Part shown: piece by piece, positions 56,588 to 64,000 of the stretch
Layout: every line of letters starts with the position of its first letter
Numbering within the stretch: the stretch's first letter is position 1
DNA from: Afipia birgiae 34632
GTDB taxonomy: Bacteria > Pseudomonadota > Alphaproteobacteria > Rhizobiales > Xanthobacteraceae
Reading direction: 5' to 3'
Length of the DNA stretch: 64,000 nucleotides
Assembly: GCF_000308295.2 (NCBI RefSeq)
Contig: NZ_HG326653.1
Span: 77,043 to 141,042, forward strand
Made by a program: the position numbers and the translations under genes
Notes under the pieces: model-generated
Told to the model about the DNA's origin: nothing
Databases searched by the model: none
Seen by the model: only the letters and a program-made list of their open reading frames with translations

Positions 56588-58245
56588 ACGCTTCGCACAA
56601 CGGCCAACGGAGGCGGGGCAGCAACGGGTGCAAATGATTCCGCCTGCGCGAATGCCCAGGCATGGAAGCGCGGGTTCTCAACATGACCTTCAAGCAGTTC
56701 GCCAGGACGAAGCTGCGGATAAAGCCGCGCGAACGACAGCACCTCCGTTCCCGAGAGGCGATGCGAGAAGTGGATCGGCCGGATCTCCTGCGGATGGCTG
56801 AGACCGGATGCCGCGATCAATTCCGCCAGCGCGTGCAGGGTCGCGCGATGATAATTGTAAACACGCATGGTCTTGTCGGGGACTACCAGCGCACGGTTAC
56901 GTGACGGATCCTGCGTCGTCACGCCGGTCGGGCAGCGATCTGTGTGACAGCTGAGCGATTGAATGCAACCCAAGGCAAACATGAAGCCCCGCGCCGAATT
57001 GCACCAGTCTGCGCCGAGCGCCATGGCGCGCGCCACGTCGAAACCCGTCGCGATCTTGCCGGCCGCACCGATCCGGATGCGATCTCGCGCATTTATCCCG
57101 ATCAGAGCGTTGTGGACGAAGCTGACGCCCTCGCGCATCGGCATGCCGAGATGATCCATGAACTCTGCCGGGGCTGCGCCGGTGCCGCCTTCATTCCCGT
57201 CGACCACGATGAAGTCAGGATAGATTCCGGTCTTGACCATCGCCTTGCAGATCGCAAGAAACTCCCAGCGATGACCGATGCAGAGTTTGAAGCCCACCGG
57301 CTTGCCGCCCGAGAGCCTGCGCATTTCGGCAATGAACTGCATCATCTCGATCGGAGTTGAGAACGCCCGGTGATAGGCCGGCGAAATGCAATCCTCGCCC
57401 ACTGCGACGCCGCGAATGCGTGAAATCTCCTCGGAAACTTTCGCGGCTGGAAGCACGCCGCCGTGGCCCGGCTTCGCGCCCTGGCTGACTTTCAGTTCAA
57501 CCATCTTGATCTGGTCGTCGGTCGCAACCTTCGCGAAGAGTTCAGGATTGAAGGTTCCGTCGGGATTGCGGCAGCCAAAATATCCCGATCCGATTTCCCA
57601 GATCAGATCGCCGCCGTTTTCACGATGATAGGGACTGACACCGCCTTCACCGGTATCATGCGCAAAATTTCCTTTTTTCGCACCTGCATTGAGCGCACGC
57701 ACGGCGTTGGGGCTGAGCGCGCCGAAGCTCATGGCGGAAATGTTGAACACCGAGGCCGAGTACGGCTTGGTGCAGTCCGGCCCGCCGATCGTGACGCGAA
57801 AGGGTGCGTCGGCCAGCGGCTTCGGCGAGACCGAATGGTTCATCCATTCGTAGCCTTGCGCATAGACATCTTCCTGGGTGCCGAACGGGCGCTTGTCGAG
57901 AACCATCTTCGCGCGCTGGTAGACCACCGCGCGGGTATCGCGGCTGAACGGCTTGCCATCCTTTTCACTCTCGAAGAAATACTGCCGCATCTCGGGCCGT
58001 ATCTCCTCCAGCAGAAAACGGATATGGGCGGAGATCGGGTAATTGCGCAGAACGGCGTGACTCTTCTGCAGCATGTCGTGAATGCCGAGCACCGACAGCG
58101 AGCCGAAAATAGTGATCGGGATGGCAAACAGAAAAATATGCTTGAAATCGAAGTAGATCGCGCAGCCGATCAGAAGCGCGGTGATGCATATACAAAGCGT
58201 GAGGATGATGAAACGAGGCGAAAGCAGCAGCGAGAGAGTTTGCAT
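56584..58245 (-). CDS. Membrane-anchored FMN-binding glutamate-synthase-like enzyme
   Basis: A 553-residue protein of the GltB-domain 2 family, without glutaminase or 4Fe-4S/FAD domains. Two N-terminal helices (LSLLLSPRFIILTLCICITALLIG, HIFLFAIPITIFGSLSVLGI; quoted in part) anchor it. The barrel has SAMSFGALSPNAVRALNAGA, GEGGVSPYH, KVSQGAKPGHGG, VDGNEGGTGAAP and a cysteine cluster CIQSLSCHTDRCPTGV, suggestive of a 3Fe-4S site. Related enzymes act in glutamate or methylglutamate metabolism. I start at ATG 58245 with GAGG upstream; the frame extends to 58398 without support. Confidence 0.85.
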   Translation of the reverse strand: MQTLSLLLSPRFIILTLCICITALLIGCAIYFDFKHIFLFAIPITIFGSLSVLGIHDMLQKSHAVLRNYPISAHIRFLLEEIRPEMRQYFFESEKDGKPFSRDTRAVVYQRAKMVLDKRPFGTQEDVYAQGYEWMNHSVSPKPLADAPFRVTIGGPDCTKPYSASVFNISAMSFGALSPNAVRALNAGAKKGNFAHDTGEGGVSPYHRENGGDLIWEIGSGYFGCRNPDGTFNPELFAKVATDDQIKMVELKVSQGAKPGHGGVLPAAKVSEEISRIRGVAVGEDCISPAYHRAFSTPIEMMQFIAEMRRLSGGKPVGFKLCIGHRWEFLAICKAMVKTGIYPDFIVVDGNEGGTGAAPAEFMDHLGMPMREGVSFVHNALIGINARDRIRIGAAGKIATGFDVARAMALGADWCNSARGFMFALGCIQSLSCHTDRCPTGVTTQDPSRNRALVVPDKTMRVYNYHRATLHALAELIAASGLSHPQEIRPIHFSHRLSGTEVLSFARLYPQLRPGELLEGHVENPRFHAWAFAQAESFAPVAAPPPLAVVRSV

Positions 58246-58457
58246 AAAAACCTCGACAACAAGTTCGTAAGGCGCAGCGCCGGCCCCGTATGTTGGCGCG
58301 TTTCCCTGCGCAGGTCGATAGCGCAGCGAGAACAGCCACGATAGGCACAAACTATACACCAAAGCGTGAGGCATCGACATCAACAGTGCTGCCAGCACGC
58401 CGCTGGCTTGACGTCATCCTGTCTTATCGCGCGGTTACGGCTTGCCATCTGCAAGAC

Positions 58458-58474
58458 ATATTGCAAAGCAATAT
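58458..58474. promoter_or_regulatory. Perfect 7-3-7 palindrome upstream of the glutamate-synthase-like gene
   Basis: ATATTGC-aaa-GCAATAT lies about 210 bases before the start at 58245 and 28 bases after the patatin stop. It is operator-like; no T-run suggests a terminator. Confidence 0.4.
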
Positions 58475-58501
58475 ACGAGCGACCCGGCGTCGAAAGCTCT
58501 C

Positions 58502-59374
58502 TCAGTGCTGGTGAGGACGCATCTCGCCGGGGACCCCGCCCTTCTCAAGGCCGCCTTCAGCGATCCACGCCTCGGTGGTCTTGATCGCCCGCGTGATGTG
58601 ATCGTCCGTACGGGTGAAGTCATAAGGCGAGCCGACCAGCGGACACAGCGGCGGCACGACACAATACTCAACGGTCGCCTCAAGATACTCCAGCTCAGTG
58701 GTCATCTGCCGCGCAATCAGCAGCGTCAGTGCGTGCAGGGCCGTTGCGACAGCCCCCACCGGCGGGTCCTGTCCCGCGCAGGCAAATCCCGTCGGCATGA
58801 TGATGAGCCGTTGAGCCCCTTTCTGGATCGCGACGCGGATCGGCGTATTGCTCGATATCGCGCCGTCGGCCAGGAAACGGTTGTTGTGCTTGACCGGTGC
58901 GAAGGCCCCCGGAATCGCCGTGCTGGCCACGATCGCCTCAGCCGCAGAGCCTTCGGAGAGCACCACGGTCTCACCGGATACGATGTCGGTCGTCACGATA
59001 TGAACCGGAACAACAGCCTCTTCCAGCTTGTTGTACGGAAGATGATCCTCGATCAGCTTGCGAACACCGTCGTGCGAAATCAAAAAATCCCGCCGCCACA
59101 AAAACGATGCGAACGAATACAGCGACACCGGAAACACATCCTGCCGCGTCAGCCCCCGCCAGATGTCCGCCAGCTTCTTGACGCCGTCCAGCGTCGGCGA
59201 GCCGGCATAATAGGCGCCGTTCATCGCGCCCACGCTCGATCCGACCACGAGGTCAGCCGTGACGCCATGGGCTGCGAGAGCCTGCATCATCCCGACTTGA
59301 ATCGCACCAAAACTGCCGCCGCCCGCGAAAACGAAAGCCGTCTTTTTTCTGCTATGACCGTCTTTCCCGTGCAT
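58502..59374 (-). CDS. Patatin-like phospholipase
   Basis: A 290-residue serine lipase of the patatin/RssA type. The oxyanion hole is FAGGGSFGAIQVG, the nucleophile elbow is VGSSVGAMNGAYYAG (G-S-S-V-G) and the dyad aspartate is in LADGAISSNTPI. No signal peptide is seen, so it acts in the cytoplasm or at the inner membrane, likely releasing fatty acids from phospholipids. It stands alone between palindromes at 58458 and 59466. Confidence 0.92.
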   Translation of the reverse strand: MHGKDGHSRKKTAFVFAGGGSFGAIQVGMMQALAAHGVTADLVVGSSVGAMNGAYYAGSPTLDGVKKLADIWRGLTRQDVFPVSLYSFASFLWRRDFLISHDGVRKLIEDHLPYNKLEEAVVPVHIVTTDIVSGETVVLSEGSAAEAIVASTAIPGAFAPVKHNNRFLADGAISSNTPIRVAIQKGAQRLIIMPTGFACAGQDPPVGAVATALHALTLLIARQMTTELEYLEATVEYCVVPPLCPLVGSPYDFTRTDDHITRAIKTTEAWIAEGGLEKGGVPGEMRPHQH

Positions 59375-59465
59375 CGAGCCTACAGCAGCTTTCGATTCAC
59401 TTCAGGTTGCAACCCGCCGGCGAGATCCGTGCGGATGCGCTGGTTTATACCAATGCACCTACCGG

Positions 59466-59487
59466 ACAAGCAATCAAGATTGCTTGT
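59466..59487. promoter_or_regulatory. Perfect 10-2-10 palindrome
   Basis: ACAAGCAATC-aa-GATTGCTTGT lies 92 bases before the patatin start and 187 bases after the nickel permease stop. The surrounding 299 bases (59375-59673) hold no intact gene. It could be an operator for the patatin gene. Confidence 0.45.
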
Positions 59488-59514
59488 TCGACCGGCAGGC
59501 AGAGCTGTGAACAG

Positions 59515-59580
59515 TTAGATAATTCTGGTGCGGCTGACGCCCCGTCATCGTGGCATAACGGATTGCGTAGATCTCGCTGA
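59515..59580 (-). pseudogene. Possible short remnant of a metallo-beta-lactamase-fold lactonase gene
   Basis: Read on the minus strand, this stretch gives AHFSEIYAIRYATMTGRQPHQNYL, resembling the first 20-odd residues of N-acyl-homoserine-lactonase-like metallo-beta-lactamase proteins. The frame then loses similarity and stops. No zinc-binding HxHxDH follows. The match is short and from memory, so it is weak. Confidence 0.2.
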
Positions 59581-59673
59581 AATGGGCCACGGCGTTCCTC
59601 GTCGACCGTTGTTTTGCCGACACTCTGCACATCGTCCGCCATCACGACAAGCCGCAGAAGGGAATGATCTGCG

Positions 59674-60369
59674 TTATGCCAGCGCCGTCGAATAGATTGT
59701 CATTGCCCCGATTCCGATGGTGACAATGCCGACAGCAGCCTGAAGCCCGCGATTGGCCCATGTGAGCGACCTTGCAGAAACCGCCAGCGGCACCGCGATC
59801 ACGGTCGACAGCGCCCCCATCCCGAGCATTGAGCCTATTCCGAACAGCAGAATGTAGAACAAGCCATGCAGCGGATTCGCGAACTGCGAGACGACCAGAA
59901 CCAGCAGCGCGGCCGAGCCCGCCATGCCGTGCATCAGCCCGACCAGCAAAGTCCGCCACCGGAAACCGTGACGGTGGTCGTGGCAGCTGCGCTGGTGCGG
60001 AACGGAGTCCACACCATGGCTGTGAAGATGAAGATGCGCGGTGCCATCGCCGTGCCGGTGCCGATGGAAATGCACGCCATCGCGCCATAGTCGCCACAGC
60101 ACATGCGCACCGAGGCCGACCAGCATGATGCCAACGACGGTTTCCAGCGGAGCCGCCAGATGTTCCGGAATCGTGTGACCAAGAAGGATCGCTGCGCCGG
60201 CGAAAATGAACAATGTGATGGTGTGACCCAGCCCCCAGGTCAGCCCGTGCTTGACGATGTCTCGGACGCTGGTTCGCCGGGCCGCAATGCTGGACACTGC
60301 TGCGACGTGATCGGCCTCAAGGGCGTGCTGCATTCCGATAAGAAAGCCGAGGCCTAGAATTCCGAACAT
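59674..60369 (-). CDS. Nickel/cobalt permease, UreH/NiCoT type
   Basis: A 231-residue inner-membrane protein with about six helices. The metal motif HX4DH appears as GMQHALEADHVAAVSS in the first helix, followed by GLTWGLGHTITLFIFAGAA. A central loop is histidine-rich (HFHRHRHGDGTAHLHLHSHG, then HDHRHGF), as expected for Ni/Co handling. LLVGLMHGMAGSAALLVLV begins the second half, the UreH-like pattern. ATG 60369 directly precedes the conserved helix. It follows the TonB-dependent receptor by 63 bases on the same strand, and the two likely form an operon under the NikR-type site at 62807. Confidence 0.85.
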   Translation of the reverse strand: MFGILGLGFLIGMQHALEADHVAAVSSIAARRTSVRDIVKHGLTWGLGHTITLFIFAGAAILLGHTIPEHLAAPLETVVGIMLVGLGAHVLWRLWRDGVHFHRHRHGDGTAHLHLHSHGVDSVPHQRSCHDHRHGFRWRTLLVGLMHGMAGSAALLVLVVSQFANPLHGLFYILLFGIGSMLGMGALSTVIAVPLAVSARSLTWANRGLQAAVGIVTIGIGAMTIYSTALA

Positions 60370-60432
60370 TCGCGTGACGACCTCATGTGACGGGCGACCA
60401 TAGCCGATACCGGCGCGCAGCAAAGAACTTTG

Positions 60433-62772
60433 TCAGAACCTTCCCGCGAGAGTAAGCCGAACCGCCAACGGCTCGACCGGATGCAACACGCGATCCATCA
60501 CACCGGTCTGGCACACTGCGGGGGGTGCCACCTGCACCGGATGGCACTGGGCGAACAGCGCATCGGTCTTCAGCAGCGACCCGTAAGCATAGGTGATCTG
60601 GTCGGACTTGCTGGCAGTCAGGTTGTAGGCGTCGAGCTGGATCCGCCACCCATTGTCGAACCGATAGCCGATCTGTCCATTGAGCAATCCCGTGGCCGGC
60701 GACACGAAGGCGCCGTCTTCGGTCAGCGGGCGCGGCCCGAAATAGCGATAGCGCAGCGCGCCGAACCACCCGGTTTTCTCGCCTAGCCTGATCCCCGCCG
60801 ACGCGATCATGTTTGGCGCCCCCGGAATAAAATTGCCCGGCGCGTTGCCGATCTGCGCCGCAGGATAGCCGGCGAGTTCGGAATAGGCTGCCGCCTGAGC
60901 CGAGTTATCGCCGCGAAACCGCGCATGGGTGACGGCAAGATCGCCATCGATCTGCAGCCACGACACCGGCTTGTAATGATTGGTCCACTCCACGCCGTAG
61001 CGGCGGCTTGGCCGGCTCGGCTCGGTATCGCCCGCATCGCCGACGAACAGAATCTCCGACGCCGAGTCGAACACAAACAGGCTGAGCGAGCTGTCGAGAC
61101 CGGGGATGAATCGGGTCCGGACGCCAACCTCGGCGCCGCGTGTCTTCACGAGAAACGGCGATGAATCCACCGGCAAACCGTCGGACGGCGATTCGCTGAT
61201 GGTCACGCCGCGCGCGTCGTTGCTGTGAAAGCCCTCACCCGCGTTGAGAAACAATTCGGTCTTCGCGAACGGTCCGAACACGATGCTCAGTTTCGGACTG
61301 CCGATCGATGCATTGGCATTGCCGGAATTCGCGGGCGTCAGCAGCGAACTGACATTGGTGGTGTAGAAGTCGCCGCGATAACCGAGCGTGGTGCGCATCC
61401 AGCCCGTCCAGTGAACGGTGTTCTGGATGAAAATCCCGACGCTGCCCTCCTTCACCTTGTCGTTGCGCGTGCCTTCGTAAAATTGGCGCTGATAGGTTTT
61501 CGACAGCGCGACCTTGATGTCGTCATAGCGGCTCTGGATGCCGATTTCGGTCTGCATCGGAAGACCGGCGAACGCGTGATTGAAGGTGTGCGAGGCATTC
61601 ACACCGGCGAGAAGGCGATCGTCGCGCTGATGAAACTGATCGCCGAGATCCGGATTGTCGAGGAAGAAGGTGAAGTTGTTGTAGAGATCGAGCGAGCTTT
61701 TGATCGCATAGAAATTCATCCTCGACGCGCCGTCTTTGTCGGTCTGCGCCCAGCGTCCGGACACCGAGAAGCGATCGGAATTGCCGCCGTCGGTCGGATC
61801 GAGCGCGCCGTAACGGCCGACAAGACCCGATGTGATGGCACGAAGCGGGATCTGGTCGGTCGAATTCCAGCGATTGGAATAGGCCATCCCCGTCAGCGAA
61901 AACCCGTTGGCCGCGGAGCCTTCCGTGTAGCGCACCACGGCGTTCAGCTTGCGCAGCTTGTCGGGATTGTCCCACGGACCATTGTAGGTGCCGGCCTCTC
62001 CGGCGATCAGCAGGTTGCCGTCGCCCACCTTGCTCGATGTAACCCCGAATGCCCGCCGGTAACCGAAGCTGCCGACAGTTGCCAGCGCCATCGACTTGTG
62101 AATGGTGTCGATCAGTCCGACATGGACCGAGCCGACGGATGAGAAATCGCCCTCGTCGGCGAAATACGGCCCCTTTCGCACATGGACCGATCCGATCAAT
62201 TCCGGGATCAGGAAATTCAGATCGGCATAGCCCTGTCCATGGCCGTGGGTGCGCATGTTAACCGGCATGCCATCGACCGAGATCGCCAGATCTGTTCCGT
62301 GATCCAGATTGAAGCCGCGCAGAAAGTACTGATTGGCTTTGCCGTCGCCGCTGTGCTGCGTGATCATGAGACCGGGCACGACTTCGAGAGCTTCCGCGGG
62401 CCGCGAAAACGGCCGCGCGTTGACCTCGGCGCCAGTAAAGTTCTGTTCGCTGGCAGACGCGACCGGCGCTTGTTCGGCATTGGAGGCCACATCAGAGGTT
62501 GCCGCAGCGGACGTCACGCGGGAGGCCGTCCTGCGCTCCTGTTGAATGCGGGGCGCAATCACATCGACAGTCGGCAACGGCGTCGATGCAACTGGTGTCC
62601 CGGCGCTTTGAGCAAACGCACCTTGCGGCGCAGCGATCAGCCCTGCAACCGCCACCCCGATCACTCGCGATGTCTGGTGAAGGCTCGACGCGCGCGATCG
62701 CGCGCGTCGGCAAGCCGCTGCCGCCTCGCGACGTCCTGAACCAAACCGTTGAATTGAAATGCCCCCGCACAT
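60433..62772 (-). CDS. TonB-dependent receptor, predicted nickel uptake
   Basis: A 779-residue outer-membrane receptor. After a long signal sequence (RVIGVAVAGLIAAPQGAFAQ) and a putative TonB box region (LPTVDVIAP), the plug domain contains EALEVVPGLMITQHSGDGKANQYFLRGFNLDHGTDLAISVDGMPVN and SVHVRKGPYFADEGDFSSVGSV. A 22-strand barrel follows, ending in LAVRLTLAGRF with terminal Phe. The plug's MRTHGHGQGY is histidine-bearing. The nickel assignment rests on the downstream UreH-type permease and the upstream NikR operator. ATG 62772 is used; a TTG at 62805 would add 11 residues. Confidence 0.88.
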   Translation of the reverse strand: MCGGISIQRFGSGRREAAAACRRARSRASSLHQTSRVIGVAVAGLIAAPQGAFAQSAGTPVASTPLPTVDVIAPRIQQERRTASRVTSAAATSDVASNAEQAPVASASEQNFTGAEVNARPFSRPAEALEVVPGLMITQHSGDGKANQYFLRGFNLDHGTDLAISVDGMPVNMRTHGHGQGYADLNFLIPELIGSVHVRKGPYFADEGDFSSVGSVHVGLIDTIHKSMALATVGSFGYRRAFGVTSSKVGDGNLLIAGEAGTYNGPWDNPDKLRKLNAVVRYTEGSAANGFSLTGMAYSNRWNSTDQIPLRAITSGLVGRYGALDPTDGGNSDRFSVSGRWAQTDKDGASRMNFYAIKSSLDLYNNFTFFLDNPDLGDQFHQRDDRLLAGVNASHTFNHAFAGLPMQTEIGIQSRYDDIKVALSKTYQRQFYEGTRNDKVKEGSVGIFIQNTVHWTGWMRTTLGYRGDFYTTNVSSLLTPANSGNANASIGSPKLSIVFGPFAKTELFLNAGEGFHSNDARGVTISESPSDGLPVDSSPFLVKTRGAEVGVRTRFIPGLDSSLSLFVFDSASEILFVGDAGDTEPSRPSRRYGVEWTNHYKPVSWLQIDGDLAVTHARFRGDNSAQAAAYSELAGYPAAQIGNAPGNFIPGAPNMIASAGIRLGEKTGWFGALRYRYFGPRPLTEDGAFVSPATGLLNGQIGYRFDNGWRIQLDAYNLTASKSDQITYAYGSLLKTDALFAQCHPVQVAPPAVCQTGVMDRVLHPVEPLAVRLTLAGRF

Positions 62773-62806
62773 CGATCTTGACCGGCAGAGTACGCTGACA
62801 CGCAAA

Positions 62807-62834
62807 GTATGATATTGTCAATAATTCCTCATAC
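62807..62834. promoter_or_regulatory. NikR operator (GTATGA-N16-TCATAC)
   Basis: GTATGA at 62807-62812 and TCATAC at 62829-62834 are perfect inverted half-sites separated by exactly 16 bases, identical in sequence and spacing to the E. coli NikR box. It lies 35 bases upstream of the TonB receptor start and overlaps a TTGACA element on the minus strand (62816-62821). Nickel-bound NikR would repress the receptor-permease operon. It is also about 220 bases upstream of the divergent gene at 63053. Confidence 0.85.
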
Positions 62835-62941
62835 CGGTGCGCAGAATCCGCGTCGGACCCGGTCGGGCCGTCGGCCCGGGGCGATTGACGCGACGAAAAA
62901 CCCGGTTGCCGGGGGCCACGCCTTCCATGATTATGATTGTG

Positions 62942-62963
62942 CGCGGTGCTTTGCAGCACCGCG
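62942..62963. other. Perfect hairpin in divergent region
   Basis: CGCGGTGCT-ttgc-AGCACCGCG is a 9-bp perfect stem in the receptor/Bug-protein intergenic region, 90 bases before the plus-strand start. No T-run follows. It may be a leader structure of the plus-strand gene or part of a dispersed repeat. Confidence 0.4.
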
Positions 62964-63052
62964 GCATCCGCTCAATCATCGATCCGGAAACATCCGGCAA
63001 AAAAGGCGCCGCGACGATGTGGCGCAAATCAAATATCCCGGGAGGACATGTC

Positions 63053-64000
63053 GTGAATCTGAAATTCGGTTGGCGCGCTTTATTCGCTGTTCTTGCAGGC
63101 TCGTTTGTCATGGCCGGCAATGCCCAGGCTCAAACGTGGCCGGAAAAGCCGATCATCTTCATCGTGCCGTTCGCAGCCGGCGGCGGCACCGATGCCTTCG
63201 CTCGCCCGCTTGCTGCCCAGCTCGACACCCAACTGGGAACGCGCGTGCTGATCGAAAACCGCGCGGGCGCAGGCGGCACCGTAGGCGCATCGCAGGCGTC
63301 CAAGGCCGCACCAGACGGATATACGTTCTTCGTCGGTGCAGCACACCACGCCATCGCTCCGGCGATCTATCCCAATCTCGACTACAACCTCGAGAGGGAT
63401 TTTGTGCCCGTAGCGCTGATCGCGCGGCCACCTCAGGTTATCGTCGTCAATCCCGGCAAGGTCGACGCAAAAACCCTTCCCGAATTCATCGCCTATCTCC
63501 GCGCCAATCCGGACAAACTCAACTATGGCTCCGCCGGCGCCGGCACCACGCATCATCTCGCCGGCGAACTGTTCAAGATCCTGACCAAGACGCGCATTCT
63601 TCATGTGCCTTACCGCGGAGCCGGACCGGCGATGGCGGATCTCGTCGCGGGCCACGTGCCGCTGGTGTTCGACGGGCTCGGCTCGTCCGCACCGCAAATT
63701 CGCGGCGGCCAGTTGCGCGCACTCGCGATCGCGGCTCCAAAGCGGGTTGCGGCGTTCCCCGATGTTCCCACTGCCGCGGAAGCCGGTGTGCCGGGATACG
63801 AAGTGGCGACCTGGTATGGTGTCTTCGCGCCGAAGAAAACACCGCCGGCAATCGTTGAACGCATGACCAGGGAACTCCAGAAGGCCATGCAGACGGCGAC
63901 GATCAAGGATGCGTGGGAGCGGAACGGCTCCGACGTTCCCGACGTCACGGGCGCGGCGTTCGCAGCTATGGTGGCAGCGGAAACCGTGCGCTGGCAAAAG
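63053..64000 (+). CDS. Tripartite tricarboxylate transporter substrate-binding (Bug) protein, partial
   Basis: Periplasmic Bug/TctC-type binding protein, open to the window end (316 codons; the full family is about 325). A signal peptide (WRALFAVLAGSFVMAGNAQA) precedes WPEKPIIFIVPFAAGGGTDAFARPLA, VLIENRAGAGGTVGA, GSAGAGTTHHLAGELFK and VPYRGAGPAMADLVAGHVPLVFDGL, the standard Bug motifs. The start is a GTG at 63053 with GGGAGG upstream; the ATG at 63048 runs into a stop. TctA/TctB membrane partners are not in view, and many Bug proteins are orphans. Divergent from the nickel receptor. Confidence 0.92.
   Translation, partial: MNLKFGWRALFAVLAGSFVMAGNAQAQTWPEKPIIFIVPFAAGGGTDAFARPLAAQLDTQLGTRVLIENRAGAGGTVGASQASKAAPDGYTFFVGAAHHAIAPAIYPNLDYNLERDFVPVALIARPPQVIVVNPGKVDAKTLPEFIAYLRANPDKLNYGSAGAGTTHHLAGELFKILTKTRILHVPYRGAGPAMADLVAGHVPLVFDGLGSSAPQIRGGQLRALAIAAPKRVAAFPDVPTAAEAGVPGYEVATWYGVFAPKKTPPAIVERMTRELQKAMQTATIKDAWERNGSDVPDVTGAAFAAMVAAETVRWQK

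Noticed and set aside
62773-63052. Cobalamin riboswitch before the TonB receptor
   Set aside because: I found no B12-box-like segment; the region instead has the NikR palindrome and simple hairpins.

Overview
The window is about 64 kb of GC-rich alphaproteobacterial chromosome. Gene content points to the order Hyphomicrobiales and most likely the Bradyrhizobium/Rhodopseudomonas/Afipia group (Nitrobacteraceae). Pointers are the chvI-chvG-hprK-EIIA-HPr cluster, a DUF2865 protein, an Omp25/31-like barrel fused to an OprB porin, and families of intergenic palindromic repeats typical of these genomes. I recognise no tRNA, rRNA, CRISPR array, prophage or intact insertion sequence.

Layout. 0-14 kb: end of an HrpB helicase running off the left edge, UDP-glucose dehydrogenase, a membrane acyltransferase, DNA polymerase I, a LysE exporter, a YfcG-like GST, pyrE, an NhaD-type antiporter, panE, a DUF2865 secreted protein and an SGNH esterase. 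14-24 kb: a frameshifted SnoaL-like gene, a thioesterase, a secreted 2H-phosphoesterase-like protein, a stand-alone molbindin with a FecBCD-type ABC importer, PEP carboxykinase, an exported RidA protein and a HugZ-like protein. 24-32 kb: ChvI/ChvG, HPr kinase, EIIA-Man and HPr, then a glycosyltransferase and LepA. 32-37 kb: a low-GC Mrr-like nuclease gene, a 650-base stretch without a convincing gene, a cupredoxin, a DUF1508 protein, a PAS-GGDEF-EAL protein and MepA. 37-43 kb: modABC followed by a BtuF-like binding protein and a divergent BtuCD-like pair. 43-54 kb: a frameshifted NhaP2-type antiporter, an MscS channel, sfsA, map, radC, a tandem Inh-domain protein, and a hydroxyacid dehydrogenase with an NMT1-type ABC importer opposite a creatininase. 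54-64 kb: a fused porin, a membrane-anchored glutamate-synthase-like enzyme, a patatin, a UreH/NiCoT-type nickel permease with its TonB-dependent receptor, and a tripartite-tricarboxylate binding protein running off the right edge.

Themes. Metal handling dominates: two candidate molybdenum importers, a corrinoid or iron-chelate importer, and a nickel uptake pair. Upstream of the nickel receptor is a perfect GTATGA-N16-TCATAC palindrome, the textbook NikR operator, so outer- and inner-membrane nickel uptake is predicted to be shut off by nickel. The regulatory core at 24-28 kb couples an envelope/acid-sensing two-component system to an incomplete PTS that presumably regulates rather than transports.

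Oddities include a DNA polymerase I whose 3'-5' exonuclease motifs lack two of the four catalytic carboxylates, palindromic repeats read in frame inside polA and hrpB, two single-base frameshifts, and a degenerate artefact-like sequence in the first 75 bases. Starts were chosen by ribosome-binding sites and family alignment from memory; no database search was possible.
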